64,000 bases of DNA, from positions 28,506,402 to 28,570,401 of the forward strand of contig NC_088301.1 in assembly GCF_032854445.1 (NCBI RefSeq). Direction: 5' to 3'. Below the pieces are notes generated by a model that saw only the letters and a list, made by a program, of their open reading frames with translations, made no database searches and was not told the origin of the DNA. The DNA is from Liolophura sinensis. Taxonomy: Eukaryota; Mollusca; Polyplacophora; Chitonida; Chitonidae. Both the position numbers and the translations under genes were made by a program. Positions 48,241 through 61,800 of this stretch are shown here, piece after piece. Position 1 is the stretch's first letter; each line of letters opens with the position of its first letter.

Positions 48241-51200
48241 CTAATCCGACGTATTTTGTGACGAGAAATTGAATGGTGCAAACCGCGTTGCTCTCCGACC
48301 AATACTTTTGGCTGTAGCGACAATTGAATGATCATTGATGTCATAATCACGTGCCCAGCAACGGCTCTTACTCCATGGAAACCAGGGAAATATGCGATTT
48401 TTTAACAGCTGCCGATGCCTGGCCCAATTCCGCATCTTTTAGAACCTTATAGATGTGGGTCAGTGATCAGTTGTACTTTTTACAGCAGACTGTATCTAGT
48501 ACATTGTGTTTTTTATGTACAAATGGTGTGGTTTTTCTACACGTAGATAAAGACATTGAGATTGTCTTGGACTTAGAAGTAAGGCAATTGCTGAGTGAGT
48601 TAAATGGGCTTAGCCCAAAGATTTGACGTCTTCTGGGCTACCGAAGGGCACATAACTTACAGTCAAAAGTTGAATATAGTAATGACCAGTCGCGATGGTA
48701 CATAGTACAGTGTAGCCGATTTCAATTAACAAAATGACCAGGCAAAAATGCAAAAGCGGAAAAACCGTTCCAGTGCTGCTGGTAAGAGGCTAATCCGACG
48801 TATTTTGTGACGAGATATCGAATGGTGCAAATTGCGTTGCTCTCCGACCAATACTTTTGACTGTAGCCACAATTGAATGATCATTCATGTCATAGTCACG
48901 TGCCCAGCAACGGCTCTTACTCCATGGAAACCAGGGAAATTTGCAATTTTTTAAACAGCTGCCGATGCCTGGCCCAATTCCGCATCTTTTAGAACCTTAT
49001 AGATGTGGGTCAGTGTTCAAGTGTACTTTTTACAGCAGACTGTATCAAGTACCTTGTGTTTTTTATGTACAAATGGTGTGGTTTTTCTACACGTAGATAA
49101 AGACATTGAGATTGTCTTGGACTTAGAAGTAAGACAATTGCTGGGTGAGTTAAATGGGCTTAGCCCAAAGATTTGACGTCTTCTGGGCTACCGAAGGGCA
49201 CATAACTTATAGTCAAAAGTTGAATATAGTAATGACCAGTCGCGATGGTACATAGTACAGTGTAGCCGATTTCAATTAACAAAAGGACCAGGCAAAAATG
49301 CAAAAGTGGAAAAACCGTTCCAGTGCTGCTGGTAAGAGGCTAATCCGACGTATTTTGTGACGAGAAATACAATGGTGCAAATCGCGTTGCTCTCCGACCA
49401 ATACTTTTGGCTGTAGCCACAATTGAATGATCATTGATGTCATAGTCACGTGCCCAGCAACGGCTCTTACTCCATGGAAACCAGGGAAATTTGCAATTTT
49501 TTAAGAAGCTGCCGATGCCTGGCCCAATTCCGCATCTTTTGGCACCTTATTTATGTGGGTCAGTGTTTAAGTGTACTTTTTACAGCAGACTGTATCAAGT
49601 ACCTTGTGTTTTTTATGTACAAATGGTGTGGTTTTTCTACACGTAGATAAAGACATTGAGATTGTCTTGGACTTAGAAGTAAGACAATTGCTGGGTGAGT
49701 TAAATAGGTTTAGCCCAAAGATTTGACGTCTTCTGGGCTACCGAAGGGCACATAATTTATAGTCAAAAGTTAAATATAGTAATGGCCAGTCGAGATGGTA
49801 CATAGTACAGTGTATCCGATTTCATATTAACAAAAAGACCAGGCAAAAATGCAAAAGAGGAAAAACTGTTCCAGGTCTGCTGGTAAGAGGCTAATCCGAC
49901 GTATTTTGTGACGAGAAATCGAATGGTGCACATCGCGTTGCTCTCCGACCAATACTTTTGGCTGTAGCCGCAATTGAATGATCATTGATGTCATAGTCAC
50001 GTGCCCAGCAGCGGCTCTTAATCCATGAAAACCAGGGAAATTTGCAATTTTTTAAACAGCTGCCGATGCCTGGCCCAATTCCGCATATTTTGGCACCTTA
50101 TTGATGTGGGTCAGTGTTCAAGTGTACTTTTTACAGCAGACTGTATCAAGTAGCCTACCTTGTGATTTTTATGTACAAATGGTTTGGTTTTTCTACACGT
50201 AGATAAAGACATTGAGATTGTCTTGGACTTAGAAGTAAGACAATTGCTGGGTGAGTTAAATAGGCTAAGCCCAAAGATTTGACGTCTTCTGGGCTACCGA
50301 AGGGCACATAACTTATAGTCAAAACTTGAATATAGTAATGACTAGTCGCCATGGAACATATTACAGTGTCTCCGATTTCAAATTAACAAAAAGACCAGGC
50401 AAAAATGCAAAAGCCGAAAAACTGTTCCAGTGCGGCTGGTAAGAGGCTAATCCGACGTATTTTGTGACGAGAAATCGAATGGTGTAAACCGCGTTGCTCT
50501 CCGACCATTACTTTTGGCCGTAGCCACAATTAAATGATCATTGATGTCATAGTCACGTGCCCAGCAACGGCTCTTACTCCATGGAAACCAGGGAAATTTG
50601 CAATTTTTTAACAGCTGCCGATGCCTGGCCCAATTCCGCATCTTTTAGAACCTTATAGATGAGGGTCAGTGATCAGTTGTACTTTTTACAGCAGACTGTA
50701 TCTAGTACATTGTTTTTTCTATGTACAAATGGTGTGGTTTTTCTACACGTAGATAAAGACATTGAGATTGTCTTGGACTTAGAAGTAAGGCAATTGCTGA
50801 GTGAGTTAAATGGGCTTAGCCCAAAGATTTGACGTCTTCTGGGCTACCGAAGGGCACATAACTTATAGTCAAAAGTTGAATATAGTAATGACCAGTCGCG
50901 ATGGTACATAGTACAGTGTATCCGATTTCAAATTAACAAAAAGACCAGGCAAAAATGCAAAAGTGGAAAAACCGTTCCAGTGCTCCTGGTAAGAGGCTAA
51001 TCCGACGTATTTTGTGACGAGATATCGAATGGTGCAAATCGCGTTGCTCTCCGACCAATACTTTTGACTGTAGCCACAATTGAATGATCATTGATGTCAT
51101 AGTCACGTGCCCAGCAACGGCTCTTACTCCATGGAAACCAGGAAAATTTGCAATTTTTTAAACAGCTGCCGATGCCTGGCCCAATTCCGCATCTTTTGGC

Positions 51201-51678
51201 ACCTTATTAATGTGGGTCAGTGTTCAAGTGTACTTTTTACAGCAGACTGTATCAAGTACCTTGTGATTTTTATGTACAAATGGTGTGGTTTTTCTACACG
51301 TAGATAAAGACATTGAGATTGTCTTGGACTTAGAAGTAAGACAATTGCTGGGTGAGTTAAATAGGCTTTGCCCAAAGATTTGACGTCTTCTGGGCTAGCG
51401 AAGGGCACATAACTTATAGTCAAAAGTTGAATATAGTAATGACCAGTCGCGATGGTACATAGTACAGTGTAGCCGATTTCAATTAACAAAATGACCAGGC
51501 AAAAATGCAAAAGTGGAAAAACTGTTCCAGTGCTGCTGGTAAAAGGCTAATCCGACGTATTTTGTGACGAAAAATCGAATGGTGCAAACCGCGTTGCTCT
51601 CCGACCATTACTTTTGGCTGTAGCCACAATTGAATGATCATTGATGTCATAATCACGTGCCCAGCAACGGCTCTTACT
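48241..51678 (+). repeat. Domain III block with segments P and Q
   Basis: Anchors 48552, 49102, 49652, 50208, 50758, 51309; types B C A A B A. Segment P (about 48.5-49.95 kb) recurs at about 54.55-56.0 kb at offset 6058 (GCAAAAGCGG, CATTCATGTC, GAAATACAATGG, CAGTCGAGATGG, CCAGGTCTGC). Segment Q (about 49.98-50.7 kb) recurs at about 53.83-54.55 kb at offset 3852 (CAGCAGCGGCTCTTAATCC, inserted GCCTA, GACTAGTCGCCATGGAAC). The order is P-Q here and Q-P in the later copy. Confidence 0.8.
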
Positions 51679-53874
51679 CCATGGAAACCAGAGAAATTTG
51701 CAATTTTTTAACAGCTGCCGATGCTTGGCCCAATTCCGCATCTTTTAGAACCTTATAGATGTGGGTCAGTGATCAGTTGTACCTTTTACAGCAGACTGTA
51801 TCTAGTACATTGTGTTTTTGATGTAGGAATGGTGTGGTTTTTCTACACGTAGATAAAGACATTGAGATTGTCTTGGACTTAGAAGTAAGGCAATTGCTGA
51901 GTGAGTTAAATGGGCTTAGCCCAAAGATTTGACGTCTTCTGGGCTACCGAAGGGCACATAACTTATAGTCAAAAGTTGAATATAGTAATGACCAGTCGCG
52001 ATGGTACATAGTACAGTGTAGCCGATTTCAATTAACAAAAAGACCAGGCAAAAATGCAAAAGTGGAAAAACCGTTCCAGTGCTGCTGGTAAGAGGCTAAT
52101 CCGACGTATTTTGTGACGAGAAATCCAATGGTGCAAACCGCGTTGCTCTCCGACCATTACTTTTGGCTGTAGCGACAATTGAATGATCATTGATATCATA
52201 ATCACGTGCCCAGCAACGGCTCTTACTCCATGGAAACCAGGGAAATTTGCAATTTTTTAACAGCTGCCGATGCCTGGCCCAATTCCGCATCTTTTAGAAC
52301 CTTATAGATGTGGGTCAGTGATCAGTTGTACCTTTTACAGCAGACTGTATCTAGTACATTGTGTTTTTGATGTAGGAATGGTGTGGTTTTTCTACACGTA
52401 GATAAAGACATTGAGATTGTCTTGGACTTAGAAGTAAGGCAATTGCTAAGTGAGTTAAATGGGCTTAGCCCAAAGATTTGACGTCTTCTGGGCTACCGAA
52501 GGGCACATAACTTATAGTCAAAAGTTGAATATAGTAATGACCAGTCGCGATGGTACATAGTACAGTGCAGCCGATTTCAATTAACAAAAAGACCAGGCAA
52601 AAATGCAAAAGTGGAAAAACCGTTCCAGTGCTGCTGGTAAGAGGCTAATCCGACGTATTTTGTGACGAGAAATCCAATGGTGCAAACCGCGTTGCTCTCC
52701 GACCATTACTTTTGGCTGTAGCGACAATTGAATGATCATTGATATCATAATCACGTGCCCAGCAACGGCTCTTACTCCATGGAAACCAGGGAAATTTGCA
52801 ATTTTTTAACAGCTGCCGATGCCTGGCCCAATTCCGCTTCTTTTAGAACCTTATAGATGTGGGTCAGTGATCAGTTGTACCTTTTACAGCAGACTGTATC
52901 TAGTACATTGTGTTTTTTATGTAGGAATGGTGTGGTTTTTCTACACGTAGATAAAGACATTGAGATTGTCTTGGACTTAGAAGTAAGGCAATTGCTGAGT
53001 GAGTTAAATGGGCTTAGCCAAAAGATTTGACGTCTTCTGGGCTACCGAAGGGCACATAACTTATAGTCAAAAGTTGAATATAGTAATGACCAGTCGCGAT
53101 GGTACATAGTACAGTGTAGCCGACTTCAATTAACAAAAAGACCAGGTAAAAATGCAAAAGTGGAAAAACCGTTCCAGTGCTGCTGGTAACAGGCTAATCC
53201 GACGTATTTTGTGACGAGAAATCGAATGGTGCAAACCGCGTTGCATTCCGACCATTACTTTTGTCTGTAGCGACAATTGAATGATCATTGATGTCATAAT
53301 CACGTGCCCAGCAACGGCTCTTACTCCATGGAAACCAGGGAAATATGCGATTTTTTAACAGCTGCCGATGCCTGGCCCAATTCCACATCTTTTAGAACCT
53401 TATAGATGTGGGTCAGTGATCAGTTGTACCTTTTACAGCAGACTGTATCTAGTACATTGTGTTTTTTATGTACAAATGGTGTGGTTTTTCTACACGTAGA
53501 TAAAGACATTGAGATTGTCTTGGACTTAGAAGTAAGACAATTGCTGAGTGAGTGAAATGGGCTTAGCCCAAAGATTTGACGTCTTTTGGGCTAGCGAAGG
53601 GCACATAACTTATAATCAAAAGTTGAATATAGTAATGACCAGTCGCAATGGTACATAGTACAGTGTAGCCGATTTCAATTAACAAAAAGACCAGGCAAAA
53701 ATACAAAAGTGGAAAAACCGTTCCAGTGCTGCTGGTAAGAGGCTAATCCGACGTATTTTGTGACGAGAAATACAATGGTGCAAATCGCGTTGCTCTCCGA
53801 CCAATACTTTTGGCTGTAGCCACAATTGAATGATCATTGATGTCATAGTCACGTGCCCAGCAGCGGCTCTTAAT
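51679..53874 (+). repeat. Run of four consecutive B monomers, exact 549-bp period
   Basis: Anchors 51858, 52407, 52956, 53505, all 549 bp apart. All four share GTACCTTTTACAGC in place of GTACTTTTTACAGC, and the first three share GATGTAGGAATGG or TATGTAGGAATGG. Monomers two and three share TTGATATCATAATC in the boundary before each. This is a local single-monomer amplification that breaks the surrounding mixed A/B order. Confidence 0.87.
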
Positions 53875-56800
53875 CCATGGAAACCAGGGAAATTTGCAAT
53901 TTTTTAAACAGCTGCCGATGCCTGGCCCAATTCCGCATATTTTGGCACCTTATTGATGTGGGTCAGTGTTCAAGTGTACTTTTTACAGCAGACTGTATCA
54001 AGTAGCCTACCTTGTGATTTTTATGTACAAATGGTTTGGTTTTTCTACACGTAGATAAAGACATTGAGATTGTCTTGGACTTAGAAGTCAGACAATTGCT
54101 GGGTGAGTTAATTAGGCTTAGCCCAAAGATTTGACGTCTTCTGGGCTACCGAAGGGCACATAACTTATAGTCAAAACTTGAATATAGTAATGACTAGTCG
54201 CCATGGAACATATTACAGTGTATCCGATTTCAAATTAACAAAAAGACCAGGCAAAAATGCAAAAGCCGAAAAACTGTTCCAGTGCGGCTGGTAAGAGGCT
54301 AATCCGACGTATTTTCTGACGAGAAATCGAATGGTGTAAATCGCGTTGCTCTCCGACCATTACTTTTGGCCGTAGCCACAATTAAATGATCATTGATGTC
54401 ATAGTCACGTGCCCAGCAACGGCTCTTACTCCATGGAAACCAGGGAAGTTTGCAATTTTTTAACAGCTGCCGATGCCTGGCCCAATTCCGCATCTTTTAG
54501 AACCTTATAGATGTGGGTCAGTGATCAGTTGTACTTTTTACAGCAGACTGTATCTAGTACATTGTGTTTTTTATGTACAAATGGTGTGGTTTTTCTACAC
54601 GTAGATAAAGACATTGAGATTGTCTTGGACTTAGAAGTAAGGCAATTGCTGAGTGAGTTAAATGGGCTTAGCCCAAAGATTTGACGTCTTCTGGGCTACC
54701 GAAGGGCACATAACTTACAGTCAAAAGTTGAATATAGTAATGACCAGTCGCGATGGTACATAGTACAGTGTAGCCGATTTCAATTAACTAAAAGACCAGG
54801 CAAAAATGCAAAAGCGGAAAAACCGTTCCAGTGCTGCTGGTAAGAGGCTAATCCGACGTATTTTGTGACGAGATATCGAATGGTGCAAATTGCGTTGCTC
54901 TCCGACCAATACTTTTGACTGTAGCCACAATTGAATGATCATTCATGTCATAGTCACGTGCCCAGCAACGGCTCTTACTCCATGGAAACCAGGGAAATTT
55001 GCAATTTTTTAAACAGCTGCCGATGCCTGGCCCAATTCCGCATCTTTTAGAACCTTATAGATGTGGGTCAGTGTTCAAGTGTACTTTTTACAGCAGACTG
55101 TATCAAGTACCTTGTGTTTTTTATGTACAAATGGTGTGGTTTTTCTACACGTAGATAAAGACATTGAGATTGTCTTGGACTTAGAAGTAAGACAATTGCT
55201 GGGTGAGTTAAATGGGCTTAGCCCAAAGATTTGACGTCTTCTGGGCTACCGAAGGGCACATAACTTATAGTCAAAAGTTGAATATAGTAATGACCAGTCG
55301 CGATGGTACATAGTACAGTGTAGCCGATTTCAATTAACAAAAGGACCAGGCAAAAATGCAAAAGTGGAAAAACCGTTCCAGTGCTGCTGGTAAGAGGCTA
55401 ATCCGACGTATTTTGTGACGAGAAATACAATGGTGCAAATCGCGTTGCTCTCCGACCAATACTTTTGGCTGTAGCCACAATTGAATGATCATTGATGTCA
55501 TAGTCACGTGCCCAGCAACGGCTCTTACTCCATGGAAACCAGGGAAATTTGCAATTTTTTAACAAGCTGCCGATGCCTGGCCCAATTCCGCATCTTTTGG
55601 CACCTTATTTATGTGGGTCAGTGTTTAAGTGTACTTTTTACAGCAGACTGTATCAAGTACCTTGTGTTTTTTATGTACAAATGGTGTGGTTTTTCTACAC
55701 GTAGATAAAGACATTGAGATTGTCTTCGACTTAGAAGTAAGACAATTGCTGGGTGAGTTAAATAGGTTTAGCCCAAAGATTTGACGTCTTCTGGGCTACC
55801 GAAGGGCACATAATTTATAGTCAAAAGTTAAATATAGTAATGGCCAGTCGAGATGGTACATAGTACAGTGTAGCCGATTTCAAATTAACAAAATGACCAG
55901 GCAAAAATGCAAAAGAGGAAAAACTGTTCCAGGTCTGCTGGTAAGAGGCTAATCCGACGTATTTTGTGACGAGAAATCGAATGGTGCAAATCGCGTTGCT
56001 CTCCGACCATTACTTTTGGCTGTAGCGACAATTGAATGATCATTGATGTCATAGTCACGTGCCCAGCAACGGCTCTTACTCCATGGAAACCAGGGAAATA
56101 TGCAATTTTTTAACAGCTGCCGATGCCTGGCCCAATTCCACATCTTTTAGAACCTTATAGATGTGGGTCAGTGTTCAAGTGTACTTTTTACAGCAGACTG
56201 TATCTAGTACCTTGTGTTTTTTATGTACGAGTGGTGTGGTTTTTCTACACGTAGATAAAGACATTGAGATTGTCTTGGACTTAGAAGTAAGACAATTGCT
56301 GGGTGAGTTAAATGGGCTTAGCCCAAAGATTTGACGTCTTCTGGGCTACCGAAGGGCACATAACTTATAGTCAAAAGTTGAATATAGTAATGACCAGTCG
56401 CGATGGTACATAGTACAGTGTAGCCGATTTCAATTAACAAAAGGACCAGGCAAAAATGCAAAAGTGGAAAAACCGTTCCAGTGCCGCCGGTAAGAGGCTA
56501 ATCCGACGTATTTTGTGACGAGAAATACAATGGTGCAAACCGCGTTGCTCTCCGACCAATACTTTTGGCTGTAGCGACAATTGAATAATCATTGATGTCA
56601 TAATCACGTGCCCAGCAACGGCTCTTACTCCATGGAAACCAAGGAAATTTGCAATTTTTTAAACAGCTGCCGATGCCTGGCCCAATTCCGCATCTTTTGG
56701 CACCTTATTTATGTGGGTCAGTGTTTAAGTGTACTTTTTACAGCAGACTGTATCAAGTACCTTGTGTTTTTTATGTACAAATGGTGTGGTTTTTCTACAC

Positions 56801-58828
56801 GTAGATAAAGACATTGAGATTGTCTTGGACTTAGAAGTAAGACAATTGCTGGGTGAGTTAAATGGGCTTAGCCCAAAGATTTGACGTCTTCTGGGCTACC
56901 GAAGGGCACATAACTTATAGACAAAAGTTGAATATAGAAATGACCAGTCGCGATGGTACATAGTACGGTGTAGCCGATTTCAATTAACAAAAAGACCAGG
57001 CAAAAATGCAAAAGTGGAAAAACCGTTCTAGTGCTGCTGGTAAGAGGCTAATCCGACGTATTTTGTGACGAAAAATCGAATGGTGCAAACCGCGTTGCTC
57101 TCCGACCAATACTTTTGGCTGTAGCGACAATTGAATGATCATTGATGTCATAATCACGTGCCCAACAACGGCTCTTACTCCATGGAAACCAGGGAAATAT
57201 GCAATTTTCTAACAGCTGCCGATGCCTGGCCCAGTTCCGCATCTTTTAGAACCTTATAGATGTGGGTCAGTGATCAGTTGTACTTTTTACAGCAGACTGT
57301 ATCTAGTACATTGTGTTTTTTATGTAGGAATGGTGTGGTTTTTCTACACGTAGATAAAGACATTGAGATTGTCTTGGACTTAGAAGTAAGGCAATTGCTA
57401 AGTGAGTTAAATGGGCTTAGCCCAAAGATTTGACGTCTTCTGGGCTACCGAAGGGCACATAACTTATATTCAAAAGTCGAATATAGTAATGACCAGTCGC
57501 GATGGTACATAGTACAGTGTAGCCGATTTCAATTAACAAAAAGACCAGGCAAAAATGCAAAAGTGGAAAAACCGTTCCAGTGCTGCTGGTAAGAGGCTAA
57601 ACCGACGTATTTTGTGACGAGATATCGAATGGTGCAAACCGCGTTGCTCTCCGACCATTACTTTTGTCTGTAGCCACAATTGAATGATCATTGATGTCAT
57701 AGTCACGTGCCCAGCAACGGCTCTTACTCCATGGAAACCAGGGAAATTTGCAATTTTTTAAACAGCTGCCGATGCCTGGCCCAATTCCGCATCTTTTAGA
57801 ACCTTATAGATGTGGGTCAGTGTTCAAGTGTACTTTTTACAGCAGACTGTATTAAGTACCTTGTGATTTTTATGTACAAATGGTGTGGTTTTTCTACACG
57901 TAGATAAAGACATTGAGATTGTCTTGGACTTAGAAGTAAGACAATTGCTGGGTGAGTTAAATGAGCTTTGCCCAAAGATTTGACGTCTTCTGGGCTACCG
58001 AAGGGCACATAACTTATGGTCAAAAGTTGAATATAGTAATGACCAGTCGCGATGGTACATAGTACAGTGTATCCGATTTCAAATTAACAAAAAGACCAGG
58101 CAAAAATGCAAAAGTGGAAAAACTGTTCCAGTGCTGCTGGTAAGAGGCTAATCCGACGTATTTTGTGACGAGAAATCCAATGGTGCAAACCGCGTTGCTC
58201 TCCGACCATTACTTTTGGCTGTAGCCACAATTCAATGATCATTGATGTCATAGTCACGTGCCCAGCAACGGCTCTTACTCCATGGAAACCAGAGAAATTT
58301 GCAATTTTTTAACAGCTGCCGATGCCTGGCCCAATTCCGCATCTTTTAGAACCTTATAGATGTGGGTCAGTGATTAGTTGTACTTTTTACAGCATACTGT
58401 ATCTAGTACATTGTGTTTTTTATGTACAAATGGTGTGGTTTTTCTACACGTAGATAAAGACATTGAGATTGTCTTGGACTTAGAAGTAAGACAATTGCTG
58501 GGTGAGGGAAATGAGCTTAGCCCAAAGATTTGAAGTCTTCTGGGCTAGCGAAGGGCACATAACTTATAGTCAAAAGTTGAATATAGTAATGACCAGTCGC
58601 GATGGTACATAGTACAGTGTAGCCGATTTCAATTAACAAAAAGACCAGGCAAAAATACAAAAGTGGAAAAACCGTTCCAGTGCGGCTGGTAAGAGGCTAA
58701 TCCGACGTATTTTGTGACGAGAAATCCAATGGTGCAAATCGCGTTGCTCTCCGACCAATACTTTTGGCTGTAGCCACAATTGAATGATCATTGATGTCAT
58801 AGTCACGTCCCCAGCAGCGACTCTTAAT
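53875..58828 (+). repeat. Domain III block with Q-P copies and a long-range match
   Basis: Anchors 54060, 54610, 55160, 55710, 56260, 56810, 57359, 57909, 58459; types A B C A C A B C B. The first four repeat segments Q and P of the 48-51 kb block in swapped order. The stretch about 56.92-58.15 kb matches 22.83-24.05 kb at offset 34094 (62 monomers), sharing GAAATGACCAG, GTACGGTGTAGCC, CCCAGTTCCGC and CTTATATTCAAAAG. Confidence 0.8.
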
Positions 58829-61800
58829 CCATGGAAACCAGGGAAATTTGCAATTTTTTAAACAGCTGCCGATGCCCGGCCCAATTCCGCATCTTTTGGC
58901 ACCTTATTCATGTGGGTCAGTGTTCAAGTGTACTTTTTACAGCAGACTGTATCAAGTACCTTGTGATTTTTATGTACAAATGGTTTGGTTTCTCTACACG
59001 TAGATAAAGACATTGAGATTGTCTTGGACTTAGAAGTAAGACAATTGCTGGGTGAGTTAAATAGGCTTAGCGCAAAGATTTGACGTCTTCTGGGCTACCG
59101 AAGGGCACATAACTTATAGTCAAAAGTTGAATATAGTAATGACCAGTCGCGATGGAACATAGTACAGTGTAGCCGATTTCAAATTAACAAAAAGACCAGG
59201 CAAAAATGCAAAAGTGGAAAAACTGTTCCAGTGCGGCTGGTAAGAGGCTAAACCAACGTATTTTCTGACGAGAAATCGAATGGTGCAAATCGCGTTGCTC
59301 TCCGACCATTACTTTTGGCTGTAGCCACAATTGAATGATCATTGATGTCATAATCACGTGCCCAGCAGCGGCTCTTAATCCATGGAAACCAGGAAAATTT
59401 GCAATTTTTTAAACAGCTGCCGATGCCTGGCCCAATTCCGCATCTTTTGGCACCTTATTGATGTGTCTCAGTGTTCAAGTGTACTTTTTACAGCAGACTG
59501 TATCAAGTACCTTGTGATTTTTATGTACAAATGGTGTGGTTTTTCTACACGTAGATAAAGACATTGAGATTGTCTTGGACTTAGAAGTAAGACAATTGCT
59601 GGGTGAGTTAAATAGGTTTAGCCCAAAGATTTGACGTCTTCTGGGCTACCGAAGGGCACATAACTTATGGTCAAAAGTTGAATATAGTAATGACCAGTCG
59701 CGATGGAACATAGTACAGTGTAGCCGATTTCAAATTAATAAAAAGACCAGGCAAAAATGCAAAAGTGGAAAAAATGTTCCAGTGCGGCTGGTAAGAGGCT
59801 GAACCAACGTATTTTGTGACGAGAAATCGAATGGTGCAAACCGCGTTGCTCTCCGACCATTACTTTTGGCTGTAGCCAAAATTGAATAATCATAGATGTC
59901 ATAGTCAAGTGCCCAGCAACGGCTCTTACTCCATGGAAACTAGGGAAATATGCAATTTTTTAACAGCTGCCGATGCCTGGCCCAATTCCGCATATTTTGG
60001 CACCTTATTTATGTGGGTAAGTGTTTAAGTGTACTTTTTACAGCAGACTGTATCAAGTACCTTGTGTTTTTTATGTACAAATGGTGTGGTTTTTCTACAC
60101 GTAGATAAAGACATTGAGATTGTCTTGGACTTAGAAGTAAGACAATTGCTGGGTGAGTTAAATGGGCTTTAGATTTGACGTCTTCTGGTCTACCGAAGGG
60201 CACATAACTTATAGTCAAAAGTTGAATATAGTAATGACCAGTCGCGATGGTACATAGTACAGTGTATCCGATTTCAAATTAACAAAAAGACCAGGCAAAC
60301 ATGCAAATAAGTGGAAAAACCGTTCCAGTGCTGCTGGTAAGAGGCTAATCCGACGTATTTTGTGACGAGAAATCCAATGGTGCAAACCGCGTTGCTCTCC
60401 GACCAATACTTTTGGCTGTAGCGACAATTGAATGATCATTGATGTCATAATCACGTGCCCAGCAACGGCTCTTACTCCATGGAAACCAGGAAAATTTGCA
60501 ATTTTATCAACAGCTTCCAATGCCTGGACCATTTCCGCATCTTTTGGCACCTTATTGATGTGGGTCAGTGTTCAAGTGTACTTTTTACAGCAGACTGTAT
60601 CAAGTACCTTGTGATTTTTATGTACAAATGGTGTGGTTTTTCTAAACGTAGATAAAGACATTGAGATTGTCTTGGACTTAGAAGTAAGACAATTGCTGAG
60701 TGAGTTAAATGGGCTTAGCCCAAAGATTTGACGTCTTCTGGGCTACGGAAGGGCACATAACTTATAGTCAAAACTTGAATATAGTAATGACCAGTCGCGA
60801 TGGTACATAGTACAGTGTAGCCGATTTCAATTAACAAAAAGACCAGGCAAAAATGCAAAAGTGGAAAAACTGTTCCAGTGCGGCTGGTAAGAGGCTAATC
60901 CGACGTATTTTGTGACGAGAAATCCAATGGTGCAAACCGCGTTGCTCTCCGACCAATACTTTTGGCTGTAGCGACAATTGAATGATCATTGATGTCATAG
61001 TCACGTGCCCAACAACGGCTCTTACTCCATGGAAACCAGGGAAATTTGCAATTTTTTAAACAGCTGCCGATGCCTGGCCCAATTCCGCATCTTTTGGCAC
61101 CTTATTGATGTGGGACAGTGTTCAAGTGTACTTTTTACAGCAGACTGTATCAAGTACATTGTGTTTTTTATGTACAAATGGTGTGTTTTTTCTACACGTA
61201 GATAAAGACATTGAGATTGTCTTGGACTTAGAAGTAAGACAATTGCTGGGTGAGTTAAATGGGCTTAGCCCAAAGATTTGACGTCTTCTGGGCTAGCGAA
61301 GGGCTCATAACTTATAGTCAAAAGTTGAATATAGAAATGACCAGTCGCGATGGTACATAGTACAGTGTAGCCGATTTAAATTAACAAAAAGACCAGGCAA
61401 AAATGCAAAAGAGGAAATACCGTTCCAGTCCTGCTGGTAGGGGCTAATCCGACGTATTTTGTGACGAGAAATCCAATGGTGCAAACCGCGTTGCTCTCCG
61501 ACCAATACTTTTGGCTGTAGCGACAATTGAATGATCATTGATGTCATAGTCAAGTGCCCAGCAACGGCTCTTACTCCATGGAAACTAGGGAAATATGCAA
61601 TTTTTCAACAGCTGCCGATGCCTGGCCCAATTCCGCATCTTTTGGCACCTTATTTATGTGGGTCAGTGTTTAAGTGTACTTTTTACAGCAGACTGTATCA
61701 AGTACCTTGTGTTTTTTATGTACAAATGGTGTGGTTTTTCTACACGTAGATAAAGACATTGAGATTGTCTTGGACTTAGAAGTAAGACAATTGCTGGGTG

